A stretch of DNA of 15,007 nt from an uncultured Fibrobacter sp. (GCA_947306025.1 CAMZFJ010000014.1:1-15007), one strand, 5' to 3'; shown: positions 6,674 to 14,216, counted from the stretch's first letter. A program made the numbers and translations. The notes: generated by a model not told the origin, from the sequence alone.

Positions 6674-8742
6674 TGAACTTCCGTGAAATTTGCAAGACGA
6701 TTTTCTTTTGCGTCGCTTCTGTGAATTTGGGCATTTCAAGTGGCCTAGAAATTCTTGGTATCGTTTTTGCCATCTTGTTTATCGCTATACACGTGAAGCA
6801 ATATTTGCTTTCGAAGTCTGCGACAATTCAAAGAAAAATTCCTCGATACAGAAAACTTTTTGCCTATGGCGCGATTGTCCCGAGTGCATTGTGGTGGGTG
6901 TTGACTCCAAGTGTCGAAAATGGCGTGTCGCCGTATTTGGTCTTTATCCCTGCGTGGTATTTACTTTATCTGTCGTGGCTGCAAAAACGCAGTCTTGGTA
7001 ATGGCGGCTACGAAGTCTTTGTCGTGTTCAATGGAATCGCGGCACTCTTTATGGGCCTTTTTCAAGCGCCCCGTGGTGTTGCGGTGAGTGCTGCTGTCGC
7101 GCTGTTGCTTGCCGTGTACGCGTTTGGGCGCCCTCGCGTTGCGTTTTATAAAAGACTTCTCTTTGTCTTGATGTATGCAAGCTTGTGCGGCTCTTCATAT
7201 CTTGGATTTAAATATTGGAAAAGCAATCACTATTACAGTGGCCGCTGGGCCGAAGATTATTATGTGAGGAATCGCGTCATGGGTTTCGATCCTGTGGCCG
7301 CTTTGGGCTCATTTTCGACTAATTACAATTCAAAATACAATAACGAAATTATTTTAAGAATTTGGGATACGCTTGCTCCGCCATATTTTCGTGCTGCCGC
7401 TTACGAGAAATATGTGGCCGGCATTTGGAAACTCCCACCAACAGCAGAAAAGAAACTTTATCCCGCCCGTTATCGCGTGGATTATGCCGTCTTTGAAACG
7501 GAAGATTCTATAACGGTGACGCCGAACGTGAAGCCTGTTTGGGTGCAGGCGACATTAGACAATTTTGGCTTTATGTTTGCGGCTCCGAATGCCGTGGGTG
7601 TAGCCAGTAAAAATGCGGACTCGCTCGATTACTATTCGACAAATGTTTTTGCCGGTGCTAATGGAACGCGCAGCGATTGGTATTACTATGTGAGCGATTC
7701 TGCGGAAAAACTTGCTATAACCTCGGCGTCGTCGGATGAAGTTGATTCTGCGTTCTTGCAAATTCCAGAAAAAGATTTGAATTTGTTGGATTCTGTAGCG
7801 GCTGCGATGGCGCTTCCTACTCGCAATTTCGAAAACGTTAATTCTGCAAATTCTGATTCCGCGGCTTTTTCAGAACCGCAATCTGAATCGCAATTTGCTG
7901 TTCAAAATCTAAAGACTATTGAAAGTTACTTTATCAAAAATTTCAAATATTCGTATGTAGTGTCGTGGCGCAGAGGTTTTGCTGGAACTTCGATGAATGC
8001 CGGTGTTTCGAATATGAAAGACCTGCTTACGCTCTTCTGGAAAAATAAGGAAGGCTATTGTGAATATTATGCGACGCTAGCAACGCTTCTCTTGCGCCAT
8101 CAGGGAATCCCGGCGCGTTACGTGACTGGTTTTGCGCATCCGGAACATGTCGAAGGTCGCCCTTACGTGACGTTCCGTCGTCGCCATAGCCATGCTTGGG
8201 TTGAAGTTTATATAGACCACAAGTGGTATATTTTTGACCCGACTCCGCCGGTTCTTGTGAATGCGTTTGCGGAATCGTCTTGGTTCTCGAAAAAAGTGGA
8301 AGGGCTTAAGGGGCGCGTTTCGTATGTGCTCCATCTGCTTAAAGATGGTGAATGGCGTCGTGTCGTCGATAGCTGGCAGGCGACTTCGGAGCGCTTTGTT
8401 TCTGGCCCTGTACCTTATGTGGTTTTAGTTGTATTGCTCGCTGTCTTTGCCGGAATGAGGTTCCGCAAATATCGCCGCAATAAAGTTTCAACGACGGTCT
8501 CGAAAGATGCGGCGCGCTGGATTTCGTTACTCGAATCTACAGAAAAGCGCTTGGCTCGAATGGGCTTTGTGCGCACTCCTGGCGAAACGGTTTCGGCGTT
8601 TATGGTTCGCATACAGCAAACCATGATGGTGCAGGCTCGGCAGACATTAAAAAAGGCGAGCCTCAAGGACTCGCGCATTGAAAAAGAATGTATCCTTTTG
8701 CTGAAACAGCTCGAAGAATACGAAAGCAATCGTTGGTGCTGA
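6670..8742 (+). CDS. TgpA-like membrane transglutaminase (TGc core with DUF3488/DUF4129-like parts)
   Basis: A 690-residue membrane protein like TgpA/YebA. About six hydrophobic segments fill the first 185 residues, followed by a long extracytoplasmic region, a transglutaminase-like core and one more membrane helix (about 576-597). A cytoplasmic DUF4129-like tail contains FVRTPGETVSAFMVRI. The catalytic triad is complete: C464 in GYCEYYATL, H508 in SHAWVEVY and D523 in FDPTPP; GIPARYVTGF is also typical. Such proteins may cross-link or hydrolyse amide bonds in the periplasm; the substrate is unknown. GGAGG lies 7 nt before the ATG, and the 4-nt ATGA overlap with DUF58 implies coupled translation. 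It completes the MoxR, DUF58, TgpA set; no VWA or BatD-type gene follows, because the next gene is convergent 13 nt away. Confidence 0.9.
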   Translation: MMNFREICKTIFFCVASVNLGISSGLEILGIVFAILFIAIHVKQYLLSKSATIQRKIPRYRKLFAYGAIVPSALWWVLTPSVENGVSPYLVFIPAWYLLYLSWLQKRSLGNGGYEVFVVFNGIAALFMGLFQAPRGVAVSAAVALLLAVYAFGRPRVAFYKRLLFVLMYASLCGSSYLGFKYWKSNHYYSGRWAEDYYVRNRVMGFDPVAALGSFSTNYNSKYNNEIILRIWDTLAPPYFRAAAYEKYVAGIWKLPPTAEKKLYPARYRVDYAVFETEDSITVTPNVKPVWVQATLDNFGFMFAAPNAVGVASKNADSLDYYSTNVFAGANGTRSDWYYYVSDSAEKLAITSASSDEVDSAFLQIPEKDLNLLDSVAAAMALPTRNFENVNSANSDSAAFSEPQSESQFAVQNLKTIESYFIKNFKYSYVVSWRRGFAGTSMNAGVSNMKDLLTLFWKNKEGYCEYYATLATLLLRHQGIPARYVTGFAHPEHVEGRPYVTFRRRHSHAWVEVYIDHKWYIFDPTPPVLVNAFAESSWFSKKVEGLKGRVSYVLHLLKDGEWRRVVDSWQATSERFVSGPVPYVVLVVLLAVFAGMRFRKYRRNKVSTTVSKDAARWISLLESTEKRLARMGFVRTPGETVSAFMVRIQQTMMVQARQTLKKASLKDSRIEKECILLLKQLEEYESNRWC

Positions 8743-8755
8743 TCTGTTTAGATCC

Positions 8756-9313
8756 TTAGTTTGTTGCAATGTATGTGTAAACTTCGGTGGCCGTTTTTCT
8801 TTCTACGGCATCGGACTCCTTCATTTCCGGTTCCATGAAGAATATCTGCTTGAGCGTCATGGTGACTTGGCCGCCGACAACCGATACATCGACCGGAATA
8901 GTAGCATCGCTTGCAGCCATGCAATCGTTACCGGTTTTTGCCAAAAGGTGAAGCGATGTTCCGACAATGTCCCAGTTTCCGTAGATTTTTATGGGTTTGC
9001 ATCCTTCGATTTTGCTTGCTTCAGAATTTTTAAATTCAAATTTATTTGTTTGTTGCTTTTCGTCAACGTAGAATCGGAGTGTTGCCGGGCTTGCACCGAA
9101 ATCATGGCTCGGATCGATAAGCGTAATGACGTCAGTTCCGTAGGTTCTCTGTATGGTAGGGCCTTGAAGGCTCCAAGTGCCTAAAACGCAATCTGCGGAA
9201 AGCCCTGCGGCGCATTGTTCGGCTTTGGTCGGCGGGGGTGTTGTTGCGTTGTCGCCGCATGCGGTGAACAGGGTTGTCGCCAAAGCGAGAGATGCCAAAA
9301 TTTTGATTGTCAT
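8756..9313 (-). CDS. Small lipoprotein, lipocalin-like beta-rich domain
   Basis: A 185-residue predicted lipoprotein. The signal ends in the lipobox LFTAC (Cys19), followed by a Thr/Pro-rich spacer (TTPPPT). The mature part begins with CVLGTWSLQGP and later has GNWDIVGTSLHLLAKTGNDC. The G-x-W start and alternating strands resemble lipocalin-like or META-type domains of secreted lipoproteins, but this is only a fold impression. Four mature cysteines could form disulfides. Minus-strand AGAGGATTTTT precedes the ATG, a good Shine-Dalgarno. It is transcribed divergently from the esterase and runs convergently into the transglutaminase gene with only 13 nt between stops and no terminator visible there. 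Confidence 0.75.
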   Translation of the reverse strand: MTIKILASLALATTLFTACGDNATTPPPTKAEQCAAGLSADCVLGTWSLQGPTIQRTYGTDVITLIDPSHDFGASPATLRFYVDEKQQTNKFEFKNSEASKIEGCKPIKIYGNWDIVGTSLHLLAKTGNDCMAASDATIPVDVSVVGGQVTMTLKQIFFMEPEMKESDAVERKTATEVYTYIATN

Positions 9314-9388
9314 AAAAATCCTCTTTTAGTTGGAATATAAATAAAAAATTTGATGTTGCAGAACACTACAACGCGATTTTCCAAAGAT

Positions 9389-9419
9389 TTAACAATTGCT
9401 TGGAATATGGAAATATATT
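9389..9419 (+). promoter_or_regulatory. Tentative promoter for the esterase gene
   Basis: In the 150-nt divergent gap, TTAACA (9389-9394) and TATATT (9414-9419) are separated by 19 bp, a weak sigma-70-like pair. The region is AT-rich, so chance matches are likely. The opposite-strand lipoprotein promoter must lie in the same gap, but I could not identify a convincing pair for it. Confidence 0.3.
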
Positions 9420-9434
9420 AGAGAATGTTGTTGG

Positions 9435-9457
9435 GGGGCACATTGTGCCCCAAGGAG
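9435..9457 (+). promoter_or_regulatory. Leader hairpin against the esterase ribosome binding site
   Basis: GGGGCAC (9435-9441) and GTGCCCC (9445-9451) form a perfect 7-bp GC-rich stem with a 3-nt loop. The strong Shine-Dalgarno AAGGAG starts 2 nt after the stem (9453-9458), and the ATG is at 9464. In mRNA the stem would sit under the 30S binding footprint and may limit initiation or protect the 5' end. Confidence 0.45.
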
Positions 9458-9463
9458 TGTTAG

Positions 9464-10750
9464 ATGAAAGTCTCGCGTTTCGTGGGCTTGTTTTTCGGTT
9501 TGGGGCTAGCCGTGTCGGCTCAAGCTGCTCCGGACCCGAATTTCCACATTTATCTCGCTTTTGGCCAGTCGAATATGGAAGGTCAGGGCAGTATCGAAAA
9601 CCAGGATAAATCTGTTGATGAACGATTCCAGATTCTTTGGTCAGCCGATAATGGTTCCTGTTCCGGCAAGACCAAGGGGAAATGGGCCAAGGCTACGCCG
9701 CCGCTTGCGCATTGTAATAATGCAAAACTCGGCCCTACGGACTATTTTGGCCGCACCATGGTCGAAAAGACCGATTCGCAAATCAAGGTTGGTGTTATCG
9801 TTGTTGCTGTTGCGGGTTGCAGTATCCAGCTGTTTGATAAGGATGGCTATCAGAACTATATCAATTCCGTCAGGACAACGCAGAGTTGGATGACTGGCTA
9901 TATCAACCAGTACGGCGGTAATCCTTATGGTCGTTTGATTGAAATGGCAAAGAAGGCGCAAGCTGAAGGTGTCATTAAGGGAATCATCTTCCACCAGGGC
10001 GAAACGGATGCCGGTGACGGTCAATGGCCCTCCAAGGTCAAAAAGGTTTACGACAACATTATCAAGGATTTAGGGTTAGGCGATGATGTGCCGTTCCTTG
10101 CGGGCGAAGTGTTGCGCAGTGGCTCTAGCAGGGGTGCGAACAACAATATTGCCAAACTCCCGCAGCAGTCCAAGAATTTTTACGTCGTCTCGTCTGAAGG
10201 CTTTAATCAGGCGCTGGGCGATGGGCAGAATGTCCACTTTACCTCGCAGGAATACCGCGATTTTGGCAAGCGCTATGCCGAAAAGATGATTGAAGTGCTT
10301 GGCGACAAAATTAAACCGGTGTCTGCGGAATCTAGCAGTAGCAAGGGGCCTGTTGCAGAAGAATCTAGTTCGTCTGTAGCGCGGTCCAGCTCATCTAATG
10401 TTCGGTCGAGTTCTTCGAGATCGCGCCATCATAGCAGCGATAGTCATAATCCCGGCAGTTCTACGGCAGGCGCGATCGTTATTGGAAATGCCGCACCGTC
10501 ATTGAGCGTGGGCAAGGTTTCGTTTGATTATGGTTATCTTAATGTGCCGGTGACGCTTGCTCGTAGTGGCGAAGTTAAAGTTCGGCTATATTCCGTGCTT
10601 GGAAACGAGGTTGCTAGTGTTAGCGAATTGATGAAACCGGGTACGAATAACATTCATTTCGCGAGAGAGAAGATTCCGTCGGGCGTTTATATGTTAAGTA
10701 TCCAATCGGCTTCTTCTCGCATTACCAAGCGCATAGATTTATCCAAATAA
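9464..10750 (+). CDS. Secreted carbohydrate acetyl esterase (CE6/SASA type) with Ser-rich linker and C-terminal sorting-like domain
   Basis: A 428-residue secreted esterase that probably removes acetyl groups from plant polysaccharides such as xylan. A signal peptide (about 1-21, ending AQA) precedes an SGNH-type domain. The nucleophile motif is FGQSNMEG with Ser36; FHQGETD at 176-182 and the likely catalytic His258 in NVHFTSQEYRDFG complete the family signature. An exact Asp three residues before that His is not seen (D253 is five before). A linker of about 285-340 is rich in SSSS blocks, typical of Fibrobacter secreted enzymes. The C-terminal domain (about 350-428), with VRLYSVLGNEV, IPSGVYML and a basic end KRIDLSK, resembles type IX secretion sorting domains. 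Start: AAGGAG 6 nt before the ATG. A terminator follows, so it is a single-gene unit. A sialate or other O-acetylesterase is the alternative. Confidence 0.85.
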   Translation: MKVSRFVGLFFGLGLAVSAQAAPDPNFHIYLAFGQSNMEGQGSIENQDKSVDERFQILWSADNGSCSGKTKGKWAKATPPLAHCNNAKLGPTDYFGRTMVEKTDSQIKVGVIVVAVAGCSIQLFDKDGYQNYINSVRTTQSWMTGYINQYGGNPYGRLIEMAKKAQAEGVIKGIIFHQGETDAGDGQWPSKVKKVYDNIIKDLGLGDDVPFLAGEVLRSGSSRGANNNIAKLPQQSKNFYVVSSEGFNQALGDGQNVHFTSQEYRDFGKRYAEKMIEVLGDKIKPVSAESSSSKGPVAEESSSSVARSSSSNVRSSSSRSRHHSSDSHNPGSSTAGAIVIGNAAPSLSVGKVSFDYGYLNVPVTLARSGEVKVRLYSVLGNEVASVSELMKPGTNNIHFAREKIPSGVYMLSIQSASSRITKRIDLSK

Positions 10751-10766
10751 AGTTCTCCTCACTGCT

Positions 10767-10799
10767 AAGGGCTCCGTGATTTTCACGGGGCTCTTTTTT
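10767..10799 (+). terminator. Rho-independent terminator after the esterase gene
   Basis: The arms 10767-10779 and 10783-10795 pair over 13 bp with two G-U pairs around a TTT loop (core CTCCGTGA/TCACGGGG) and run into a T6 tract. It begins 17 nt after the esterase stop. An open frame extends through it from 10776, which argues that the following gene starts further downstream. Confidence 0.88.
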
Positions 10800-10883
10800 G
10801 AATATGTTTTGTATGCTGGAAGAATAAAATTTTTTATTTTAAAAGAGGATAGAGGAGAAAATAGTCTTTTGGCGAGGTATAAA

Positions 10884-11450
10884 ATGAATAAGAATTTTTT
10901 TTTGATGCTTTTGATGGCGTGTATATCGTTTGCTTTGGCTGATGAAGTTTCTGTTTGGGATGAAACGCCCAAAACAAATATGTCGTCGGAATTTGGAAAA
11001 GATTCGGTGGCTTTAGATAGTGTAAAGATTTACCAGGACTTGATTGCGCAAGAAGATGAAAATGCGCATTATGGATTTAATGTTGTGGGCATAGTTGAAG
11101 GAGGCCTTTTTGTGGGAGTGGGAACTTTTTTCCTCGCCGGTGGGATTTATGCCATTAATAGTAAAAATGATTGGTTAGGTATTGGCAATGGTTTAATTTC
11201 CGCTGGAGGTACTATGGTAATCGTAGCACTTCCTTGTTATCTCATTGGAATTCCTTTCTTAGTGTATAACATTTATGCCTATAAGACTAGCAAAAAGCAT
11301 GCGGCTAAACGCGACGAATACCGGGATGCACTGTACCTTTATAAGTTACGTCAACAGCAAGAAGAACGTAATTCGGTCCAGTTGATGGTAATCCCTACGG
11401 TAAATTTGGCTAAAGCCAGTTTTGGCGCAAATGCAATATTGCTTTTTTAG
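10884..11450 (+). CDS. Small exported protein with two membrane segments, unknown function
   Basis: A 188-residue protein I do not recognise. The ATG at 10884 is preferred: GAGG lies 6 nt upstream and the protein then begins with a clear signal peptide (NKNFFLMLLMACISFALA). The longer frame from 10776 would be translated through the terminator. After an acidic mature N-terminus, two hydrophobic glycine-rich segments lie at about 66-90 and 103-131, followed by a charged helical stretch (YKTSKKHAAKRDEYRDALYLYKLRQQQEE) and a short beta-like end. The layout is reminiscent of the C-terminal half of the exported protein at 3238. A purine-rich stretch (AGAGGATAGAGGAG, 10842-10857) precedes the gene. 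Its stop overlaps the trmO stop on the other strand (TTAG). Confidence 0.7.
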   Translation: MNKNFFLMLLMACISFALADEVSVWDETPKTNMSSEFGKDSVALDSVKIYQDLIAQEDENAHYGFNVVGIVEGGLFVGVGTFFLAGGIYAINSKNDWLGIGNGLISAGGTMVIVALPCYLIGIPFLVYNIYAYKTSKKHAAKRDEYRDALYLYKLRQQQEERNSVQLMVIPTVNLAKASFGANAILLF

Positions 11451-12166
11451 TTTGTACGTCTGATTGGGCGGTAGACGTTTATAGTTTTTTTATCGATGCT
11501 CACAATTTCCAGCTCGTCGCCAACGACTTTGAACTTGACTTCAAATTCGGCGAAGTTGAATCCGTAAACGCGCTCGGGATCGTTTTGGTATGCTGGGCGC
11601 GGGTCTTGTTCCAAGACTTCGATGAGTGCACCGCGTTTTTCTGAGGGCAATTTGTTCAGTTGCTCGGAGAGCTTTACGTGCACTTTGATTTGGCGGACGG
11701 CCTCGGCGAAGCCACCCGTGGCTTCGGGATGTGCGTCCGTGTAAGGCAGGTACGGCTTGATGTCGACAATCGGGGTGCCGTCCATGAGGTCTGCACCGGA
11801 GACGACGATTTCGGGCCCTTCCGGCCCGTCGATATCAATGCGCTCGATTTTTACGCATGAGAGCGCGACCGGGTTCGGGCGAAAACTCGAACGTGTGGCG
11901 AAAACGCCAAGACGCTTGTTGCCTCCGAGTCTTGGTGGTCGCACGGTTGGGCTCCAGGTGCTGCGGATGTTTTCTGAAAATATCCACATGATCCACAAGT
12001 GACTAAAACCTTCAAGGCCGCGAAGCGCGTCTGCATTGCGGAACTCCGGCTCAAATCGAATCGTGGAACGCAAATTCTGCACAATGCCACTCTGACGCGG
12101 AATGCCAAACTTTTCTGGAAAGTCGCTCTTGATACGCGCAATAATTTTAAACGTGATATCTTGCAT
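11447..12166 (-). CDS. trmO: tRNA (N6-threonylcarbamoyladenosine37-N6)-methyltransferase TrmO
   Basis: A 239-residue TrmO (formerly TsaA/YaeB), close to the roughly 235 residues of E. coli TrmO. It uses S-adenosylmethionine to N6-methylate t6A at position 37 of certain tRNAs. The family signature is nearly complete: FGIPRQSGIV, RFEPEF, GLEGFSHLWIMWIF, the block from 88 to 116 (VRPPRLGG, KRLGVFATRS and SFRPNPVALS), and LMDGTPIVDIKPYLPYTD. The C-terminal part DPRPAYQNDPERVYGFNFAEFEV matches the usual tail. The Shine-Dalgarno AGGAA lies about 7 nt upstream of the minus-strand ATG. It is convergent with the exported protein gene, sharing 3 nt of stop codons, and appears monocistronic. This is a housekeeping gene beside the AT-rich stretch. 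Confidence 0.95.
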   Translation of the reverse strand: MQDITFKIIARIKSDFPEKFGIPRQSGIVQNLRSTIRFEPEFRNADALRGLEGFSHLWIMWIFSENIRSTWSPTVRPPRLGGNKRLGVFATRSSFRPNPVALSCVKIERIDIDGPEGPEIVVSGADLMDGTPIVDIKPYLPYTDAHPEATGGFAEAVRQIKVHVKLSEQLNKLPSEKRGALIEVLEQDPRPAYQNDPERVYGFNFAEFEVKFKVVGDELEIVSIDKKTINVYRPIRRTN

Positions 12167-12273
12167 GATTTTGTTCCTGCTTTCAAAAAGGTAGTAATTT
12201 AAAGGGAATCTAAAAATATTTGATTGACGTTTTTATGAAATTTTATGATTAAAAAATTACTTGTCTTTTATTA

Positions 12274-12302
12274 TTGACAACATAAGTATTATTGTCTAAA
12301 TT
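12274..12302 (+). promoter_or_regulatory. Strong sigma-70-type promoter for the TIR-like locus
   Basis: TTGACA (12274-12279), a 17-bp spacer and TAAATT (12297-12302, 4 of 6) lie 20 nt before the ATG at 12322, with AGGGAAG as Shine-Dalgarno. Alternating TTGTC (12261), GACAA (12276) and TTGTC (12292) pentamers flank and overlap the -35 and the start of the -10, about 15-16 bp apart, which could be operator half-sites. Confidence 0.65.
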
Positions 12303-12321
12303 AATAAAAAGGGAAGAACTT

Positions 12322-12465
12322 ATGTTTAAAGCTTTTGCGGTCAATTTAAATAAAATCAGTGATTTAATAAATGAACAATCATCCAAGCCTTTGTATGAAG
12401 AGTCTAAAAAAAGTGCTATCGAGGCTGAACTGCTAGCAATTATCCGAGGCGATAAAAAAAGCTAA
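12322..12465 (+). CDS. 47-codon ORF, N-terminal fragment of the TIR-like gene or a separate small protein
   Basis: The ORF starts at an ATG with AGGGAAG upstream and the strong promoter before it, and encodes 47 residues (MFKAFAVNLNKISDLI... to IIRGDKKS). The product would be mostly helical and charged, with no membrane segment, and I do not recognise it. It contains two A7 tracts (12406 and 12454), the second three codons before the stop. The -1 frame from that tract continues straight into a TIR-like sequence that has no start codon of its own. The simplest reading is that this is the beginning of that larger gene, cut off by a 1-nt change. A genuine small protein is the alternative. Confidence 0.5.
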   Translation: MFKAFAVNLNKISDLINEQSSKPLYEESKKSAIEAELLAIIRGDKKS

Positions 12466-13050
12466 ATAGCGATAAATTATGTAAACTTTTTTTCCCTTCT
12501 GCCAATTGTCCTGTTTTTTTATCACACTCTGGTAAGGATAAGCAAAATGTCTTAAAATTTGCACATTGGCTAAAGGTTCATTTTGAAATCGAAGCCTTTG
12601 TCGATTCAGAGCTGTGGGGCTGTATAAGCGATTTGCAAAAAAATCGATGATGACTTTTGCGTTGACGAAAGAAGTTATGGGTGTGATTATAACGAAAAAT
12701 TTTACAATTATTCGGACAGAAATAGCAGTACTGCCCATGTACACATGATGCTGAGTCATGCTTTGACGCAAATGATAGATTCTGCCGAATGTTTTATTTT
12801 GCATATACTTGTTCTACGTCGGTCAATGTGTATTTTCCATTGGATACGTGCTTTGATCGGCGAAATAATGTGGAAGTACCCTTATTTACCGAATATGCAG
12901 ACATCAGAGACTCTTCCTTTGGGGGATTACTTGGAGCACTATGTGACTTTCGGACCTGAAACGTCCCTTGGAGCTGGAGACCACATTTATCTTTACAATG
13001 AATGGAATCAATTAATAGGTGATTACACGGGAAATTCTTTAGCAAACTAA
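12322..13050 (+). pseudogene. Frameshifted TIR-domain-like gene
   Basis: Three reading-frame pieces join into one plausible protein. The first is the 47-codon ORF to 12460. Then, in the -1 frame (12456-12643), comes CPVFLSHSGKDKQNVLKFAHWLK...EAFVDSELWG, which looks like the first strand, helix and BB-loop region of a TIR domain. The original frame resumes at 12643 with IDDDFCVDE and then STAHVHMMLSHALTQMIDSAECFI, which reads like the following TIR helix and strand, open to the TAA at 13048. Both switches fall on A7 tracts (12454-12460 and 12637-12643). The part after about 12795 is uncertain: W-I-x-x-L-x-G-E-I could be the helix carrying the NADase glutamate, but another frame also looks protein-like there, so more indels are possible. 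TIR proteins often act in antiphage defence through NAD depletion. The -1 frame has no ATG, GTG or TTG, so independent translation is unlikely. Confidence 0.6.
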
Positions 13051-13201
13051 TGCGTTCTTGTAAAAACGAAATTTTTAAAGATTATATTAGATAGTGACAA
13101 TGACCAAAGTCAAGGTTATGGTTACTCCATAAGTAAAATTGAACATGTCCCTTACGGGGTACTTCAAGTTTTATTTCCTCCATACAAGAAAGGAGATTAA
13201 T

Positions 13202-14026
13202 ATGAAAAAATATTTGATGGTGTTATTCTTGCTTTTGGGTTCAGTTGCGTTTGCCAAAACATGGGAAGCGAATTTGCGAAGCTGTGACGGGGATGGTGGC
13301 TTTTGGTTTCCGAACCATAATTGGACGGATAAGGGCGAATCATGGATAAAACCTTTTCAAGAAGGAAAAACGCTCGAAGATTATAATGAAATGGGATTTT
13401 CTTTTAATAGTGAAGTTCTGCCAGGAAATAATTGTGATCTTACTGTTGAAAGACCTTTTGGATTGCTTTGGAAATCGATTTCATTGGATAAGGTAGATTC
13501 TGTCTATTTATTCAGCGTGAATTGCGAATGGAATGATTCTACGTATGTTTGTGATAAGGAATTGTCGTTAGAGAATTTATTGATTGAGGATTTTTATTTG
13601 TTAAAAATAAATGATGATGAATATAATTTGAATTATCACATTTTCTATGACATATATCATTCTTATAGTTATTTAAAGGGATTGTATTTTATTTATAAAA
13701 AATATAGTGAAAACTTTGAATACAATGCATTATGTAATATGGTGATGTATAAAATGGGATGCGGCTATTATTCCTATGCTATTCAATGTGAATTCCAAGA
13801 TGACGGTACGTTGAATTTTGATAAACTTCCTGATGCAAAAATGGTTCCCGAAAATTTCTGCTCAACGCAATCTATTCCTTCCATTCCCTTGACTCGTTTT
13901 AAACATAAAAATAATTTTATGAATTTGCCAATCTACAAAGTTAATGGAACTCCAACAACCAAGAATTCTTCAAATATTGTTGTTCAAAATAAAGAACGAC
14001 TGAAACTTCAACTAAAAGGTAATTGA
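13202..14026 (+). CDS. Exported cysteine-containing protein, unknown function
   Basis: A 274-residue protein I do not recognise. The ATG at 13202 was chosen over the in-frame ATG at 13139 because AAAGGAG lies 6-7 nt upstream and it gives a standard signal peptide (KKYLMVLFLLLGSVAFA). The mature part is rich in Asn, Asp, Tyr and Phe and has eight cysteines (for example RSCDG, NNCDL, VNCEW, MGCGYY), an even number that suits extracytoplasmic disulfides. The DNA is markedly more AT-rich than genes 1-10750. The C-terminus (about 230-274) is basic and low in complexity, with no type IX-like domain. A possible promoter, TTGTAA (13058) with TATATT (13083) and 19 bp between, lies upstream. A short exported ORF follows 4 nt after its stop, so the two are probably co-transcribed. 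Confidence 0.7.
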   Translation: MKKYLMVLFLLLGSVAFAKTWEANLRSCDGDGGFWFPNHNWTDKGESWIKPFQEGKTLEDYNEMGFSFNSEVLPGNNCDLTVERPFGLLWKSISLDKVDSVYLFSVNCEWNDSTYVCDKELSLENLLIEDFYLLKINDDEYNLNYHIFYDIYHSYSYLKGLYFIYKKYSENFEYNALCNMVMYKMGCGYYSYAIQCEFQDDGTLNFDKLPDAKMVPENFCSTQSIPSIPLTRFKHKNNFMNLPIYKVNGTPTTKNSSNIVVQNKERLKLQLKGN

Positions 14027-14030
14027 TAAA

Positions 14031-14216
14031 ATGAAAAAAATCCTATTTGCGATTCTTGCAATTTCTGTAATTTGTTTTGCTGCGTCTACGGAAAAATGCA
14101 ATCCTGGTACGACTCAAGAAAATACAGATGTGAATCTTCCTTTGGGATGGTGTCGTGCTGAGGGTTTTGTATGTGGTGTGACTACAGAATCTTACTTATC
14201 ATCATTATGGGAATAG
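14031..14216 (+). CDS. Short exported protein, probably truncated by a frameshift
   Basis: A 61-residue ORF with a convincing signal peptide (KKILFAILAISVICFAA) and a cysteine-containing mature part (STEKCNPGTTQ...GWCRAEGFVCGVTTES). It starts 4 nt after the preceding stop; AAAGG lies about 12 nt upstream, a poor distance, so coupling is likely. After residue 52 the sequence looks unlike a natural end (YLSSLWE). The +1 frame from about 14182 instead reads LTYHHYGNRNDQNSI and ends at a TAG at 14266-14268. A 1-nt change near 14186 may therefore have removed the proper C-terminus of a slightly longer secreted protein. The function is unknown. Confidence 0.5.
   Translation: MKKILFAILAISVICFAASTEKCNPGTTQENTDVNLPLGWCRAEGFVCGVTTESYLSSLWE

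Noticed and set aside
8743..8755. Terminator between the transglutaminase and lipoprotein genes
   Set aside because: The gap is 13 nt and no GC-rich stem with T-run is visible.
10776..10883. Longer N-terminus for the exported protein at 10884
   Set aside because: It begins inside the terminator stem of the upstream gene; a Shine-Dalgarno and signal peptide support 10884.
12453..12470. Classic programmed -1 frameshift site (A AAA AAG)
   Set aside because: The zero-frame codons are AAA AAA AGC preceded by T, so the heptamer is out of register with the canonical slip; tract-length change is simpler.
12433..12804. 123-codon open frame on the minus strand over the TIR-like locus
   Set aside because: The plus strand carries the TIR-like motifs, promoter and ribosome site; the minus frame has no recognisable motif.
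13138..13166. Palindromic operator or terminator before the gene at 13202
   Set aside because: Only 5 outer and about 4 inner base pairs with a mismatched middle; not distinguishable from chance.
13139..13201. Longer N-terminus for the exported protein at 13202
   Set aside because: The ATG at 13202 has AAAGGAG and a standard signal peptide; the upstream codons do not look coding.
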